Positions 1-9,168 of a stretch of DNA of 64,000 nucleotides are shown one piece after another (the stretch's first letter is position 1; every line of letters begins with the position of its first letter). The stretch is from Nostoc sp. S4 (GTDB lineage Bacteria; Cyanobacteriota; Cyanobacteriia; Cyanobacteriales; Nostocaceae): NCBI GenBank assembly GCA_029379225.1, contig JAQYWR010000028.1, positions 39,414 to 103,413 on the forward strand, in the 5' to 3' direction. The notes under the pieces are model-generated. The model saw only the letters and a program-made list of their open reading frames with translations. It made no database searches and had not been told where the DNA came from. Made by a program: the position numbers and the translations under genes.

Positions 1-2
1 CC

Positions 3-626
3 TCTGCTAAAGCGGAAATGAGTGAACTCCGGCGGTTGAAAGGCTTACTACCGCCAGAATTGCAGAGCTGGGTCACGGTAGAAGGCACCACTGAGGTCAA
101 TCCACCCCTGATCCGCTGCGAAGAAATTGGTAAAGACCAGGTAGAAATTCAAATTGACTTGGTAAAATGGGATGCCCTCGCAATGGATCAGCGTAATCTG
201 CTGTTCTGGCATGAAGTTGCTCGCGTTCAAAATGACACAATTCCCAAAGATGGTTGGGAAATGGCAGCACTAGCCATCGGTTTAGGCGGTGCTGTTGGTG
301 AATTGTGGGTACAAGATGGATTGCTTTTAGTGTTAGCTTTGGCGCTGTGTGGCGTGTCAGGTTGGCGATTGTACCAAAAGAACAATGGGGAAAAGCAAAT
401 AAGAGAATTGCTCAATGCTGACGAAAAAGCGATCGCCTTAGCAACTCGTTTTGGTTATACCCTCCCCAATGCCTACAAAAGTCTTGGTAGCGCCTTAAAA
501 ACCCTGATTGATAATACTTCTAGTAAGCGTCAACGGTCGAAATACGAAGCTAGGCTCTCTGCCCTCAAACGCAGTGCTAATAAGGCAAAAGCTAAATCCA
601 AAACTATAGATGAAGGCGCACTGTAG
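3..626 (+). CDS. DUF3318-type membrane protein, 5' end at window edge
   Basis: Conserved cyanobacterial protein of unknown function, recognised as DUF3318 by its overall pattern. The N-terminal half is soluble. A hydrophobic stretch follows at about residues 82-120 of the ATG-18 version and probably forms two short membrane segments, and the C-terminus is lysine/arginine-rich. The frame is open from base 3 through the first ATG at 18 with no stop, so the true start may lie outside the window; ATG 18 would give 202 residues. A distant paralogue sits at 60117-60719. No catalytic motif is visible, and the function is unknown. Confidence 0.8.
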   Translation, partial: SAKAEMSELRRLKGLLPPELQSWVTVEGTTEVNPPLIRCEEIGKDQVEIQIDLVKWDALAMDQRNLLFWHEVARVQNDTIPKDGWEMAALAIGLGGAVGELWVQDGLLLVLALALCGVSGWRLYQKNNGEKQIRELLNADEKAIALATRFGYTLPNAYKSLGSALKTLIDNTSSKRQRSKYEARLSALKRSANKAKAKSKTIDEGAL

Positions 627-641
627 CAACCGGAAAGTAGG

Positions 642-665
642 TTGGGTGGGCGATACCCACCCCAA
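642..665. repeat. GC-rich hairpin after the DUF3318 gene
   Basis: TTGGGTGGG and CCCACCCCAA form a stem around a six-base loop 16 bases after the stop codon, followed by A6 then ATTTT. It may act as a weak terminator. It also resembles the short GGTGGG...CCCACC palindromes scattered through cyanobacterial spacers, for example 53114-53139 in this window. Confidence 0.5.
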
Positions 666-1107
666 AAAATATTTTAATAGTTGAGCTTGCTAATTTTGAG
701 ATTTTAGATTCTTTTGGTTTATACCTGATTAACCTACCGCCAAGCTAACACAATAAAGTGGGTGACACAAATTAAAAAATTGAAATTTAGAATCTTTGAA
801 CTCGATCCATTTATCGGCAAGGTTAATCTAAAATCTTTGGACTTCAACCAAAGTGCTTTTTGATAGCTAGCAACTTTATCAAGAAATAAAAACTTAATAA
901 AAATTAATATGTTGATTTTGCTAACAAAAATTAATATAAATTTATTTTTCCTCTCACTACATCTTTAGTAATACGTGGATTTAGTATAGAAATCATATTT
1001 GATTGCGTGAAAAAACTTAGTACACCTCAAAGAGCCTTCTTTTCTCTTCCCAGTTCCCTAACTACACAAGTAATTTCAGAAATCAAACCGGATTTTTATA
1101 ACAACTT
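666..1107. other. AT-rich spacer, no gene seen
   Basis: About 440 bases between the DUF3318 gene and the 3' end of queE. It is AT-rich, and no open frame with a ribosome binding site or recognisable product was found. The part just before 1107 is the 3' flank of queE; no clear intrinsic terminator was identified there. Confidence 0.5.
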
Positions 1108-1905
1108 TTAGAGTTGGTTGAGCATTTTATGTGTCTGGGGTATTACCCGCACTTGTTTGAGAAACTGTTTCATCAAAGCTTGCCAGATTAAAACTCGCTC
1201 GGGTGCAGGAGCAAACATAGGTATTGGAGAAAATTGTTCCAACTCTGTTAGAGGGGTAACAGGTTGTAAAAATACTGGTATATCTGGACTCACATCTGCC
1301 ACCAGCAAAGCTGAACGTCTTAACTCGGCTGGATCTGTGTTTTGAGACACAATTATCTTGACAAAAACATTTAAATATGAGTCATGACATAATTGGAGAA
1401 ATTTAGCATGTTCTTGCCAATGACTTTCGCCGCTGACACTGGGCAACTTAAAATCCATCCCTACAGAGTCTAAGTATGGAAGAATCATTGCTAGTTGTTC
1501 TGGGCGGTGTCCGCCTGTTTCTAAATATATAGGTAGACCAGTTATGGCTCGCACTTCGGGTAGAAACTGCCTTAAAAATTGGGCATGAAGAAGTGGTTCG
1601 CCACCCGTTAGGCTAATGCTATCGTGTAAGGAAGGTAGATTTTGTCTTTGAACCCATTCGATTAATATGGGTAATGGGACAGGATTAGAGTAAATTTCAA
1701 AGTCGCGCAATCCGGGCGATCGCTCTATCCGGCAATTAACAGGTGCATTCCAAGTGTGGGCGCTATCGCAAAAGTGACAGCGCAAATCGCACAGAGCAAA
1801 GCGAATAAAAATCTGACGTGTCCCTACATTCAGTCCTTCCCCTTGAATGGCAGAGAAGACCTCAACCAGGCGTGCGGTAGATGTAACCGTAGTTTTAGTA
1901 ATCAT
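1108..1905 (-). CDS. queE: 7-carboxy-7-deazaguanine synthase QueE (radical SAM)
   Basis: QueE converts 6-carboxy-tetrahydropterin to 7-carboxy-7-deazaguanine using SAM and a 4Fe-4S cluster, on the pathway to preQ0 and queuosine. The protein begins with the typical substrate-loop region FSAIQGEGLNVG and the cluster motif CX3CX2C at residues 39, 43 and 46. SLTGGEPLLH, the usual radical-SAM glycine motif, follows. The frame runs 39 codons further upstream, but that part is Cys/Arg-rich and unlike the family, so ATG at 1905 is chosen (265 residues). It is divergent from the sugar-transferase gene. Confidence 0.9.
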   Translation of the reverse strand: MITKTTVTSTARLVEVFSAIQGEGLNVGTRQIFIRFALCDLRCHFCDSAHTWNAPVNCRIERSPGLRDFEIYSNPVPLPILIEWVQRQNLPSLHDSISLTGGEPLLHAQFLRQFLPEVRAITGLPIYLETGGHRPEQLAMILPYLDSVGMDFKLPSVSGESHWQEHAKFLQLCHDSYLNVFVKIIVSQNTDPAELRRSALLVADVSPDIPVFLQPVTPLTELEQFSPIPMFAPAPERVLIWQALMKQFLKQVRVIPQTHKMLNQL

Positions 1906-2086
1906 TTGATCGCGGCAGTGCAAGCGCGCTGCTTCGGCACAACAGCAAGAATATTTTTTAGCTTCTTGTTCTATTGTGAATCGTCGCTGGCGATTTGCAA
2001 TCACAGAAAAAGCAGATACCAATTAGTCCTGATTGCATTTAAGTAATTTTATAGGACAAAATCATGTTTGGCAGATTATATTATAC

Positions 2087-3136
2087 ATGGCAACGAAAGT
2101 GCAGAGCTTCATGACTAGCCAACCGACAGAGGTCGATTTTCCAGTTCATTCCCTAAACGACACGGTTATAGTGCAGGTGCCCACACGTTTAAGCGTACTG
2201 GAGGCTTTAAGCTTTAAGCAAACCTGCCAAAGCTTAATCCAACCCAATTCAAATCCTAACCAAATCATCGTTGACTTTCACCAAACTACTTTTATAGATA
2301 GTAGTGGTTTAGGTGCCTTAGTGAGTAATTTGAAATATGCCCAGGCTAAAGGAATTACATTTAGACTACGGAATGTGACACCCCAAGTTATGGCAGTTTT
2401 AAAACTCACGGGATTAGATCAAGTTTTTCCTCTAGAGTCTGTAGACAATGAGTCGCTAATAGAGCAACAACGTCTAGTAGATAACCGGAGGACAGCTTCC
2501 CGCCTAGTAGAGCCGTTACCCACGACTCATCCTTCTATAGCATCTTGGATGAAACGGTTCTTAGATATTATTGGGTCAGTGATTGGTTTATTAATTACAG
2601 GAATTTTGTTCATACCGATTACGCTTGCTATTCAGATTAACGATCCTGGGCCAATTTTCTTTCGTCAAACCCGCTGTGGTTGGATGGGAAAACGGTTTAA
2701 AATTTGGAAATTCCGCTCTATGTGTGTGGATGCGGAAGCAAAGAAATCCGAAGTCAAAAACCAAGTGCAAGGTGCTTTTTTTAAGAATGAAAATGACCCC
2801 AGAATTACCAAGGTAGGACGTTTTTTACGGCGAACTAGTCTTGATGAACTACCCCAATTTTGGAACGTTCTTAAAGGAGAAATGAGTTTAGTAGGTACCA
2901 GACCACCCACACCCGATGAAGTAGAACGCTACGAAGTACCTGAATGGCAACGTTTAGATGTCAAACCCGGTATGACTGGCGAATGGCAAGTCAATGGACG
3001 GTCTACAGTCCGTAGTTTTGAAGATGTAATTCGCTTAGATTTGCAGTATCAAAAAAATTGGAGTTTGGTGTACGATTTAAAGCTAATTTTTAAAACTATA
3101 GCGATTCTGTTTCACAAAAACAGTGGTGCTGTTTAG
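2087..3136 (+). CDS. STAS domain fused to undecaprenyl-phosphate sugar transferase
   Basis: Two-domain protein of about 349 residues. Residues 20-118 form a STAS (anti-sigma-factor antagonist) domain with the DSSG motif at 71-74, where a serine is phosphorylated in SpoIIAA-like proteins. Residues 155-345 form a WcaJ/PglC-type bacterial sugar transferase with one membrane segment (about 160-183), FRQTRCG, KFRSM, DELPQ at 253-257 and SLVGTRPP. The second domain should place the first sugar-1-phosphate on undecaprenyl phosphate for exopolysaccharide synthesis. Starts at 2033, 2087 and 2111 are all possible; 2111 would remove only the first eight residues. The STAS part suggests control by partner-switch phosphorylation (inference). 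Confidence 0.85.
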   Translation: MATKVQSFMTSQPTEVDFPVHSLNDTVIVQVPTRLSVLEALSFKQTCQSLIQPNSNPNQIIVDFHQTTFIDSSGLGALVSNLKYAQAKGITFRLRNVTPQVMAVLKLTGLDQVFPLESVDNESLIEQQRLVDNRRTASRLVEPLPTTHPSIASWMKRFLDIIGSVIGLLITGILFIPITLAIQINDPGPIFFRQTRCGWMGKRFKIWKFRSMCVDAEAKKSEVKNQVQGAFFKNENDPRITKVGRFLRRTSLDELPQFWNVLKGEMSLVGTRPPTPDEVERYEVPEWQRLDVKPGMTGEWQVNGRSTVRSFEDVIRLDLQYQKNWSLVYDLKLIFKTIAILFHKNSGAV

Positions 3137-3196
3137 CTAACTACCCTTATTTACAATTTTTCGGTAACTTGCAATCAGAGGATAATTGTTAGATAA

Positions 3197-3230
3197 ACCC
3201 AAGCTCATAATGGGCTTGGGTGTATTTTAT
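3197..3230 (+). terminator. Intrinsic terminator after the sugar-transferase gene
   Basis: ACCCAAGC and GCTTGGGT form a perfect eight-base stem around TCATAATGG, followed by GTATTTTAT. It lies about 60 bases past the stop codon on the same strand. Confidence 0.65.
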
Positions 3231-3376
3231 GAATTTGGATCGCCCTCCAAGCACTTGGGTGGCACAGAGCAAAAGTTGAGAAGAGTGGATTAGTGAATTT
3301 CATATCTCAATTGGGCAACGCGACTTTTCGGCTTGACCGAAGCTGCTAAGAAAAACTCTGCGCTTAGAGCGTCAAA

Positions 3377-4831
3377 TTACCCAACCACTTTTTGAATACC
3401 AACTACTTCAACCTGCTGTACTTCTGGCAATAAACGCTTCACACCTTGCTTCACAAACCCTTGCAAAAAGCCAATCTGTTGATTTTGCCCAAACACCTTT
3501 TGCAAAGTTTGCCGCAACTTCTCCAAATTCAAATTAGTTCCAGAATCTATTGCTATTTCTTGGTGTTGGAAATACTCAACTAAACTTAATCCTGCGACTC
3601 TAGTGAGATAAGCTGCACTTACTCCCTGTACTAACCCACCAGCCACAAAGGTAACAGCATTACTTTTGAGAACAGTACTAATAGCCTTTGTAGAAAGTTC
3701 AACTAAACCGAGTTTCAGCATCATACTCCCCATTGTTCCAGCTACGGTTTGCGCCTGTTCTAGGGAAAATTTCTGCTGATAGATGTTACCCAAATCCATT
3801 ACCATCTGAGCATTAATCGCCGCAGTCGCCACAATATCAAGGGCTGGTACTGGGTTAGCAAAGGCAGCAGCAGCAGCTATCCACTGATATTGTTCAATAA
3901 TTGGGGTGGCGCGATCGCATCTGATGGCATTGAGCCAGTTTTTCGCCTCGGCTTTCAACAACCCGGCTTTCCTGATGGTAGTTAGCCAGACTAGCCGTTG
4001 CTTTTGCTGTGCCAAAATTTCACCGAACTGCTGGGTTAACTGCTCGATATCTGGTGCTGGTTGTTCCATCCACTCTTGTACAGAACCATCAGCCTCATGC
4101 TTTCGGACTTTGACGGGGATAGGAGAGGCCGCAGTTGCAACTACATTTCCTGGCATCCGCTGTTTTAATGACAGTAAGACGCTAGCACGTTCATCAGCTA
4201 AATACTGGTCTTGTTTATTAAAAACCAGCGTTGTGGGCAGATTTGCTGCTTTTAGTTGCTGTAAAGTTTGAAATTCTGTATCTGTCAAATCGCCGTTTGT
4301 CAAGAACAGCACAAAATCAGATTTTGCCACTTCTGCTAAAACAGCTGCATCTGAATTATCACCTGCTTCTCTAAACAAAGGTGCTGTCTCTTGTAGAGAA
4401 AGATTTTCTGTCTGTAGATTTTTTGCTAAGACTTGAATTAAAGTGCTTTTACCGACAGATTTGCCACCAGTCACAGCCGCTTTAATTTCTTGTCTGTCTA
4501 ATTCCAACCATAATTGGGCAACTTGTTCTCTGAGCGTCTCTAGTGCCAGATGGTTTTCAGCTTCTTGTGCCAGTTGGTTAATTACAGCTTCAGCTTTAGC
4601 GATCGCACTTTCCACACTCGCCCGATTTACAAGCATACTATCTAGCTGCTCTAAAGTCTGTTGCGGGCGATTTTGTCGGAATAACCACAAACCACCGCCA
4701 ACAGCTAAGGCACTCAATAAACCAAACTCACCCACCTGCATTATTGAATGATGCCAACTTTGTAACATCCACAGAGAAAAGGATAGTCCCAATCCTCCCA
4801 CTAAAATTGGTCGCTGCAACTTCACAACCAT
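3377..4831 (-). CDS. Membrane-anchored P-loop GTPase with DUF697 domain
   Basis: Protein of 484 residues. Hydrophobic N-terminal segments (about 9-52) are followed by a coiled region and a small-GTPase fold with Walker A GGKSVGKST at 122-130 and the G4 motif NKQD at 205-208. The C-terminal DUF697/YcjF-like region (about 325-430) contains NPVPALDIVATAAINAQM and further hydrophobic helices. Family members are membrane-associated GTPases of unclear role. It stands alone, ending about 240 bases from the converging sugar-transferase gene and starting opposite the tRNA terminator. Confidence 0.8.
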   Translation of the reverse strand: MVVKLQRPILVGGLGLSFSLWMLQSWHHSIMQVGEFGLLSALAVGGGLWLFRQNRPQQTLEQLDSMLVNRASVESAIAKAEAVINQLAQEAENHLALETLREQVAQLWLELDRQEIKAAVTGGKSVGKSTLIQVLAKNLQTENLSLQETAPLFREAGDNSDAAVLAEVAKSDFVLFLTNGDLTDTEFQTLQQLKAANLPTTLVFNKQDQYLADERASVLLSLKQRMPGNVVATAASPIPVKVRKHEADGSVQEWMEQPAPDIEQLTQQFGEILAQQKQRLVWLTTIRKAGLLKAEAKNWLNAIRCDRATPIIEQYQWIAAAAAFANPVPALDIVATAAINAQMVMDLGNIYQQKFSLEQAQTVAGTMGSMMLKLGLVELSTKAISTVLKSNAVTFVAGGLVQGVSAAYLTRVAGLSLVEYFQHQEIAIDSGTNLNLEKLRQTLQKVFGQNQQIGFLQGFVKQGVKRLLPEVQQVEVVGIQKVVG

Positions 4832-4885
4832 GACTCTCCGCGCTTTTTAGATGGCTATTTCTTCCAGAATAGATCAAAATAAAGC

Positions 4886-4920
4886 AAAACCCTGCAATCT
4901 TTACGGATTGTAGGGTTTTG
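4886..4920 (-). terminator. Hairpin terminator of the initiator tRNA gene
   Basis: AAAACCCTGCAATC and GATTGTAGGGTTTT pair over 14 bases with one G-U pair and a five-base loop, 17 bases past the encoded CCA end of the tRNA. Read on the minus strand the stem ends in GGGTTTT and is followed by GCTTTATTTT. Confidence 0.75.
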
Positions 4921-4936
4921 GTTTTGTTATTTCATT

Positions 4937-5013
<77 letters not shown>

Positions 5014-5060
5014 TCGTTCGTTGACTTTTCTAGTCTAACTTAAAGCCAAGAGTTTGACAA

Positions 5061-6014
5061 CTACAAAAATGATAATTCTCCAATTACTTCTAAACGCTTG
5101 TATTTTCCTAAGGTGACAAACTTTTCACAGAGGCTATCGGCAGCACTGGGACTAATCCAACCCATTTGTTGGAGTAAGTGAATAGCAACGGCATGTTTTG
5201 CTCGTTTTGCCCCATCCATAACTTTAATTGCTAATCCCATGCCCTCACCGAGTCTACCAATGCACTGCACTCCTTCAGCACCGGCTTTGCTGACCAGTTC
5301 TCCAGGAGCTAAACGCATTAGTTCCGTATCAAATTCTCCATCTCCTGCTACCATCGCTGGGTGATGAGTCATGGCACGGACAATGCGCTCCATATCCAAA
5401 TTGCTACTAGAGGCTAGCAGGGCGTATAAAGAGGCCATTTGACCGAGTTGCATGAAATAAGTTGGTGCGCCACAGTCATCGTGGGCATTGATAAATTCCT
5501 CTGCTGGCATTCGTAGCAGTTCTGCTACTTTGCCTAAAATCAACTGCTGTATTGGGTGTTTGCGTTCCAAGTAGTTATTTAAAGGCCAATGGCGTTGCTG
5601 ACAAACAGCTAGCATCCCCGCATGTTTCCCAGAGCAATTGTATTCCAGAGGACTGCGTTTGCCTTCAGGAGTTGGACACTGGAGTAAAGTCGGGTCGAGA
5701 TCGGCCCGCCAAAGGATGTTAAATACCTGTCGGACTTGCTCTATTGTTCCTTTATGGGAACTCGTGATAATTGCTAAATCGCGATCGCTCAGGTCATAGC
5801 GTTCCAGTGTACCTGTAGTGGTAACTGCAAGTGCCTGAAATGGTTTCAGTGCTGAACGAATAAATGCAGCAGTTTCAGAGTTTCCAGCGACGGTTAAAAC
5901 CCGTCCGCGTTCGTCGCATACAACAGCTTGGACTATATGCTTGGATTCAATAATCCCTTCACGCAGCAACCGGACTTCCAGTGCTGTAGCTTGAGTTCGT
6001 TTTCCCATTGTCAT
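5061..6014 (-). CDS. L-asparaginase, Rhizobium etli-type (COG4448)
   Basis: Hydrolyses L-asparagine to aspartate and ammonia. The protein (317 residues) belongs to the asparaginase family typified by the R. etli enzyme, unrelated to E. coli AnsA/B. Visible active-site signatures are SALKP at 54-58, SSHKG at 83-87, NCSGKH at 124-129 and DDCGAP at 177-182. By family knowledge the Ser-Lys pairs act in catalysis, while the two cysteines and nearby lysine bind zinc. Starts at codon 1 or 3 (MGKR) are both possible. It lies just upstream of the tRNA on the same strand, with no partner gene. Confidence 0.88.
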   Translation of the reverse strand: MTMGKRTQATALEVRLLREGIIESKHIVQAVVCDERGRVLTVAGNSETAAFIRSALKPFQALAVTTTGTLERYDLSDRDLAIITSSHKGTIEQVRQVFNILWRADLDPTLLQCPTPEGKRSPLEYNCSGKHAGMLAVCQQRHWPLNNYLERKHPIQQLILGKVAELLRMPAEEFINAHDDCGAPTYFMQLGQMASLYALLASSSNLDMERIVRAMTHHPAMVAGDGEFDTELMRLAPGELVSKAGAEGVQCIGRLGEGMGLAIKVMDGAKRAKHAVAIHLLQQMGWISPSAADSLCEKFVTLGKYKRLEVIGELSFL

Positions 6015-6063
6015 GGGTTTATTTTTATCACTTATTTATTATTTAGTCATTTGTCCTCTCTTA

Positions 6064-6146
6064 CAAAGTTAAGGCAGTCCGTTGGCGGGGTTCCCCCGCT
6101 TAAAGGAACTGCCGTCTGTTCGGAGGAAACCTCGCAAGAGACTTTG
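6064..6146. repeat. Hairpin-bearing spacer repeat, CAAAGT...ACTTTG type
   Basis: Begins TTACAAAGTT and ends ACTTTGCGCTTTGTC, the same borders as the elements at 29419, 37274 and 38404, but with a longer interior containing AGTCCGTT and GAACTGCC arms. Degenerate heptamers (TTTGTCA) continue to about 6170. Confidence 0.6.
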
Positions 6147-6312
6147 CGCTTTGTCATTTGTCATCTGTCATATCAAGTTCGCTTAATTACTGATAATTTA
6201 AAACTCTCCCCGTCCCCCGAAGTTCTGTTCGCCCTTGGCGTTAGCGTTCGCGCAGCGTCTCGTAGATCGGGAGTACGCAATCTTAACTTTGCGCTTCGTC
6301 GTTTGTTTATTT

Positions 6313-6340
6313 ACCAATGACCAATGACCAATGACCAATG
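6313..6340. repeat. Four tandem ACCAATG heptamers
   Basis: Four perfect tandem copies of the heptamer ACCAATG, immediately before the 3' end of ycf36. Short tandemly repeated repetitive (STRR) heptamers are well known in heterocystous cyanobacteria. Confidence 0.9.
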
Positions 6341-6346
6341 ACTGTT

Positions 6347-6847
6347 TTATAACAAATGCCAAACTATAGTACCAATAACGAACATTCCCGCCAAGCCAGC
6401 AAAGGTAAATTGCAACCGCTGTAGGATAGGTTTGATTTCGTATGCCACAATCAAGCGATCGCGATTGAGAACTTCTTGTGGCTTTGTCCAGGTTTGACCG
6501 TCATACCAGCCTGACTCTTCATAGAATACTGTGGGACTACAAAGGCGATCGCATACGTAAAACCAGCCTAAATATAACCTTACTACTGCCAGCACTACGC
6601 CGATACTCGCTGCGGCTGCACCACAGAGAAGAAAATGCCCAATATACTTTTGTGGGGGAAAACTTGCTGCTACGACCGGACCCGCTACTAACCAAGATAA
6701 ACCCCAAATCCAAACCATTTTTGTGATATAATTGCGCCAATGTAAAGTGCTATCACGAAACAGCCAGGAAGATTTTAGCTCTTCATACTCGTTAAGCGGT
6801 TGTTGGTCTTTGGGAACTGGGCAATTTGAAAGCGAAGACCCGATCAT
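6347..6847 (-). CDS. ycf36: Ycf36/CGLD27-like membrane protein (DUF1230)
   Basis: Protein of 166 residues with the family opening CPVPKDQQPLNEYEELKSSW at about residues 9-28. Two membrane helices follow (about 44-62 and 71-92), then the conserved WFYVCDRL, YEESGWYDGQ and W.KP, and a last hydrophobic helix at the C-terminus. DUF1230 proteins are conserved in cyanobacteria, some plastid genomes (ycf36) and green lineages (CGLD27); the biochemical role is not established. The ATG overlaps the stop codon of rsfS in an ATGA, so the two are probably translationally coupled. Confidence 0.9.
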   Translation of the reverse strand: MIGSSLSNCPVPKDQQPLNEYEELKSSWLFRDSTLHWRNYITKMVWIWGLSWLVAGPVVAASFPPQKYIGHFLLCGAAAASIGVVLAVVRLYLGWFYVCDRLCSPTVFYEESGWYDGQTWTKPQEVLNRDRLIVAYEIKPILQRLQFTFAGLAGMFVIGTIVWHLL

Positions 6848-7302
6848 GTTGGCTTACCCCCACCCTCATCAGATTCTGGAAGGGAAATACGTTCTGCATG
6901 AATCCAGAACGCTTCTAAATTATAAAACTCGCGTTCCTTGGGCATCATGATGTGAACGATCGCTTCACCGTAGTCTTGTAGGATCCAACTCCCCTCAGCT
7001 TTTCCTTCTGTCCTCAAGGGGCGTCGTTGTAACTCAGTTTCGACTTTTGCTTCAATTGCTTGAGCGATCGCCCTTACCTGTACCCTAGAATAACCAGTCA
7101 TCATCACAAAGTAATCTGCCAGATAAGATACGTCTGCTACTCTGAGCAATAAAATATCACCAGCTTTGCGATCCGATGCAGCTTCAGCGATCTTTGCGGC
7201 TAATTTTCCGCTTGCGTCTTCTATTTGCTTAGGGTTTCTCAACACACTCTTTGTCAGTGGGACAGATTGTAATGGGAAATTTCCTTGGAAATAATCAGTC
7301 AT
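6844..7302 (-). CDS. rsfS: Ribosome silencing factor RsfS
   Basis: RsfS (Iojap/YbeB family) binds L14 on the 50S subunit and blocks subunit joining under nutrient stress. The 152-residue protein has the family core: AGDILLLRV, SYLADYFVMMTGYSRVQVRA, the EG..EGSWILQDYG block and HIM....REFYNLEAFW. An N-terminal extension of about 25 residues precedes it and the C-terminus is acidic/glycine-rich. It is the first gene of a two-gene unit with ycf36. Confidence 0.95.
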   Translation of the reverse strand: MTDYFQGNFPLQSVPLTKSVLRNPKQIEDASGKLAAKIAEAASDRKAGDILLLRVADVSYLADYFVMMTGYSRVQVRAIAQAIEAKVETELQRRPLRTEGKAEGSWILQDYGEAIVHIMMPKEREFYNLEAFWIHAERISLPESDEGGGKPT

Positions 7303-7896
7303 TAAACCTCAGGTGGTTTCTTCATTTTGAAACAATTGTTTATATTTATTTACAAATAACAAACAATTGATCTGAAAATGTGTCAATAGGTTTTTTTGAA
7401 TACTAACAAAAAAACAGGTATCTATGGAGGCTAGTTTGAGAATACGAATTATAAATTAAGGTACGATTCGTTCTCGCGTTCAGACAAATATTACGGATTT
7501 TGGTTTGCAGCACTAGACTTTAGCATGTTTACTACAAGTTACCAAAGAAGATAGCGCACTTATGCCTGATATATCAAAAGTCTGATTGGCATAAATGTAC
7601 TAGTACAGAACGGCTAAATCACGCCATCGATTTTAAATGTCTAAAATCCTTACACAACAGTAATTACGAATCACGCATAACGGTAATTGTTAGTGTTTTT
7701 TGATACTCTAACACTATTGATAAAAAATTGGTATTCCCACGGCTTGAAGTGAAGCCGTGGGATTTTTAGGTGAATAATGTATATGAAAATTTGCTGCTTA
7801 GTATTTTTTTGTAAAATAAATTACTATAAAATACTTGTTTTCGAGATTTAACCCTACTGGAAGCGCAAGTACGCAATGTCACACAACTGTCAGAGA
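7303..7896. other. Spacer with an orphan perfect hairpin
   Basis: About 590 bases of AT-rich sequence between rsfS and a glycosyltransferase gene. No open frame is convincing. It holds a small inverted repeat TAGTGTT/AACACTA near 7691-7714 and the strong hairpin at 7736-7761, listed separately. Confidence 0.5.
7736..7761 (+). repeat. Perfect 10-bp hairpin followed by T5
   Basis: CCCACGGCTT and AAGCCGTGGG pair perfectly around GAAGTG, then ATTTTT follows on the plus strand. No plus-strand gene ends nearby, so a terminator role is unexplained. Similar CCCACGGCTT hairpins resemble the ends of IS200/IS605-type elements (from memory), so this may be a relic end. Confidence 0.5.
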
Positions 7897-9168
7897 TTAA
7901 ACTTCTTGTTTTGTAACTATTGCTGAGTGAATTGTTCTACGATCGGCGATTAATGAGTAACACAACGACTCATACTGATTTAAAGCTTGCTCAAAAGCAT
8001 ACTGTTCAACGGCATATTGACGACTTTTATAACCCAGAGTTTTAACTTTTTCAGGGTTTTTATACAAGTCTAAAATTGCCATTGCTAAAGCTTGGGGATC
8101 TTCTGGAGGTACAATAACTCCACCGCCACTTTGCCTGATAGCTCTTGCTGCCGTACCATTATCGGGGACAGAGGCAATTAAAGCCCGTCCACTGGCAAGT
8201 AGCACTTGAATTTTTGACGGCATATTGAAAGATATAACATTTTTCTTTTGTACCACTAAACCAACATCCGCAGCTGCCAACATTTCTGGTAAATTTTTGC
8301 GTGGTTGAAATGGCAGTAGCAAAACATTATCTGCACCGCAGTCTAAACATTCCTGTTGCAATCGCTGTAAACCTTTTGCCTCTCCAACGATGACAAAGAC
8401 AATATCTGGGATGTGGCGCAACAAAGAAGCAGCTTTGACAACACTTTCTAGGCCTTGGGTGAGGGCAATGTTGCCAGAATAAAGTACTACAAATTTATCA
8501 TTTAGGTTATGTGTTGTGCGGAAAGGGTTATTTTCTTGAGGCAAGGGACGGATAAAATTTACATCAACCCAGTTGGGAATTTGAACAATTTTGTCAGCTT
8601 CTACACCTTTAGATCGCAAATTCTCTACAAACCCATCGGCGATGACACTAATTTTACTGGCACTGCGATAAGCGAATTTTTCTAAAAATGTAAACAACTG
8701 GATGAGTAACTTATTTTTAAGTAAACCGACGTGAACAGCTGCTTCTGGTAATATATCTTGAAGATTTAAAATTATAGGACAGGCACGTAACCATCCTAAA
8801 AGAGCAACTGGTAGACAGCTTGGCAGAGATGGCGAGGTTGAGAGAATAACATCTGGACGCCAACCAATGAGGGCGGGTATAAAACTAGTGACAACAAAAC
8901 TAGCATCTAGCAATACTCGATCTAGTAGATTGGGTTGGGGACGAATCCAAACGTAACTACGTTGAATTTCAACGCCATTTTTGTATTCTGTAAGATACAG
9001 CTTACCCCGATATTCCTGGTAAATTTGACGCTCAGGATAGTTAGGCATGGCTGTGACTACGCGCACTTGGTGTCCCCGCTTCACTAGTCCTTCTGCTAGT
9101 TCAGTCATCAGTGGGGCAATACCAATTGGTTCTGGGTGGTAGTTGTACGAGTAAATTAAAATTCGCAT
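7897..9168 (-). CDS. GT4 glycosyltransferase, WcaI-like
   Basis: Protein of 423 residues with the GT-B fold. The N-terminal acceptor domain opens MRILIYSYNYHPEPIGIAP, which with the MPNYPER segment is characteristic of WcaI-type exopolysaccharide glycosyltransferases. The C-terminal nucleotide-sugar domain shows VLYSGNIALTQGLE, FVIVGEAKG, LLPFQPR and the region around NMPSKIQVLLASGRA. It probably adds a sugar to a lipid-linked exopolysaccharide intermediate at the cytoplasmic membrane; the sugar cannot be told. It is a lone gene, divergent from the methyltransferase. Confidence 0.85.
   Translation of the reverse strand: MRILIYSYNYHPEPIGIAPLMTELAEGLVKRGHQVRVVTAMPNYPERQIYQEYRGKLYLTEYKNGVEIQRSYVWIRPQPNLLDRVLLDASFVVTSFIPALIGWRPDVILSTSPSLPSCLPVALLGWLRACPIILNLQDILPEAAVHVGLLKNKLLIQLFTFLEKFAYRSASKISVIADGFVENLRSKGVEADKIVQIPNWVDVNFIRPLPQENNPFRTTHNLNDKFVVLYSGNIALTQGLESVVKAASLLRHIPDIVFVIVGEAKGLQRLQQECLDCGADNVLLLPFQPRKNLPEMLAAADVGLVVQKKNVISFNMPSKIQVLLASGRALIASVPDNGTAARAIRQSGGGVIVPPEDPQALAMAILDLYKNPEKVKTLGYKSRQYAVEQYAFEQALNQYESLCYSLIADRRTIHSAIVTKQEV

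Noticed and set aside
5928..6320. Open frame of 130 codons on the plus strand
   Set aside because: Overlaps the asparaginase start and runs through spacer repeats; no family resemblance and no ribosome binding site.
7736..7761. Terminator for the glycosyltransferase gene at 7897-9168
   Set aside because: The gene reads on the minus strand, whereas the T-run follows the hairpin on the plus strand.
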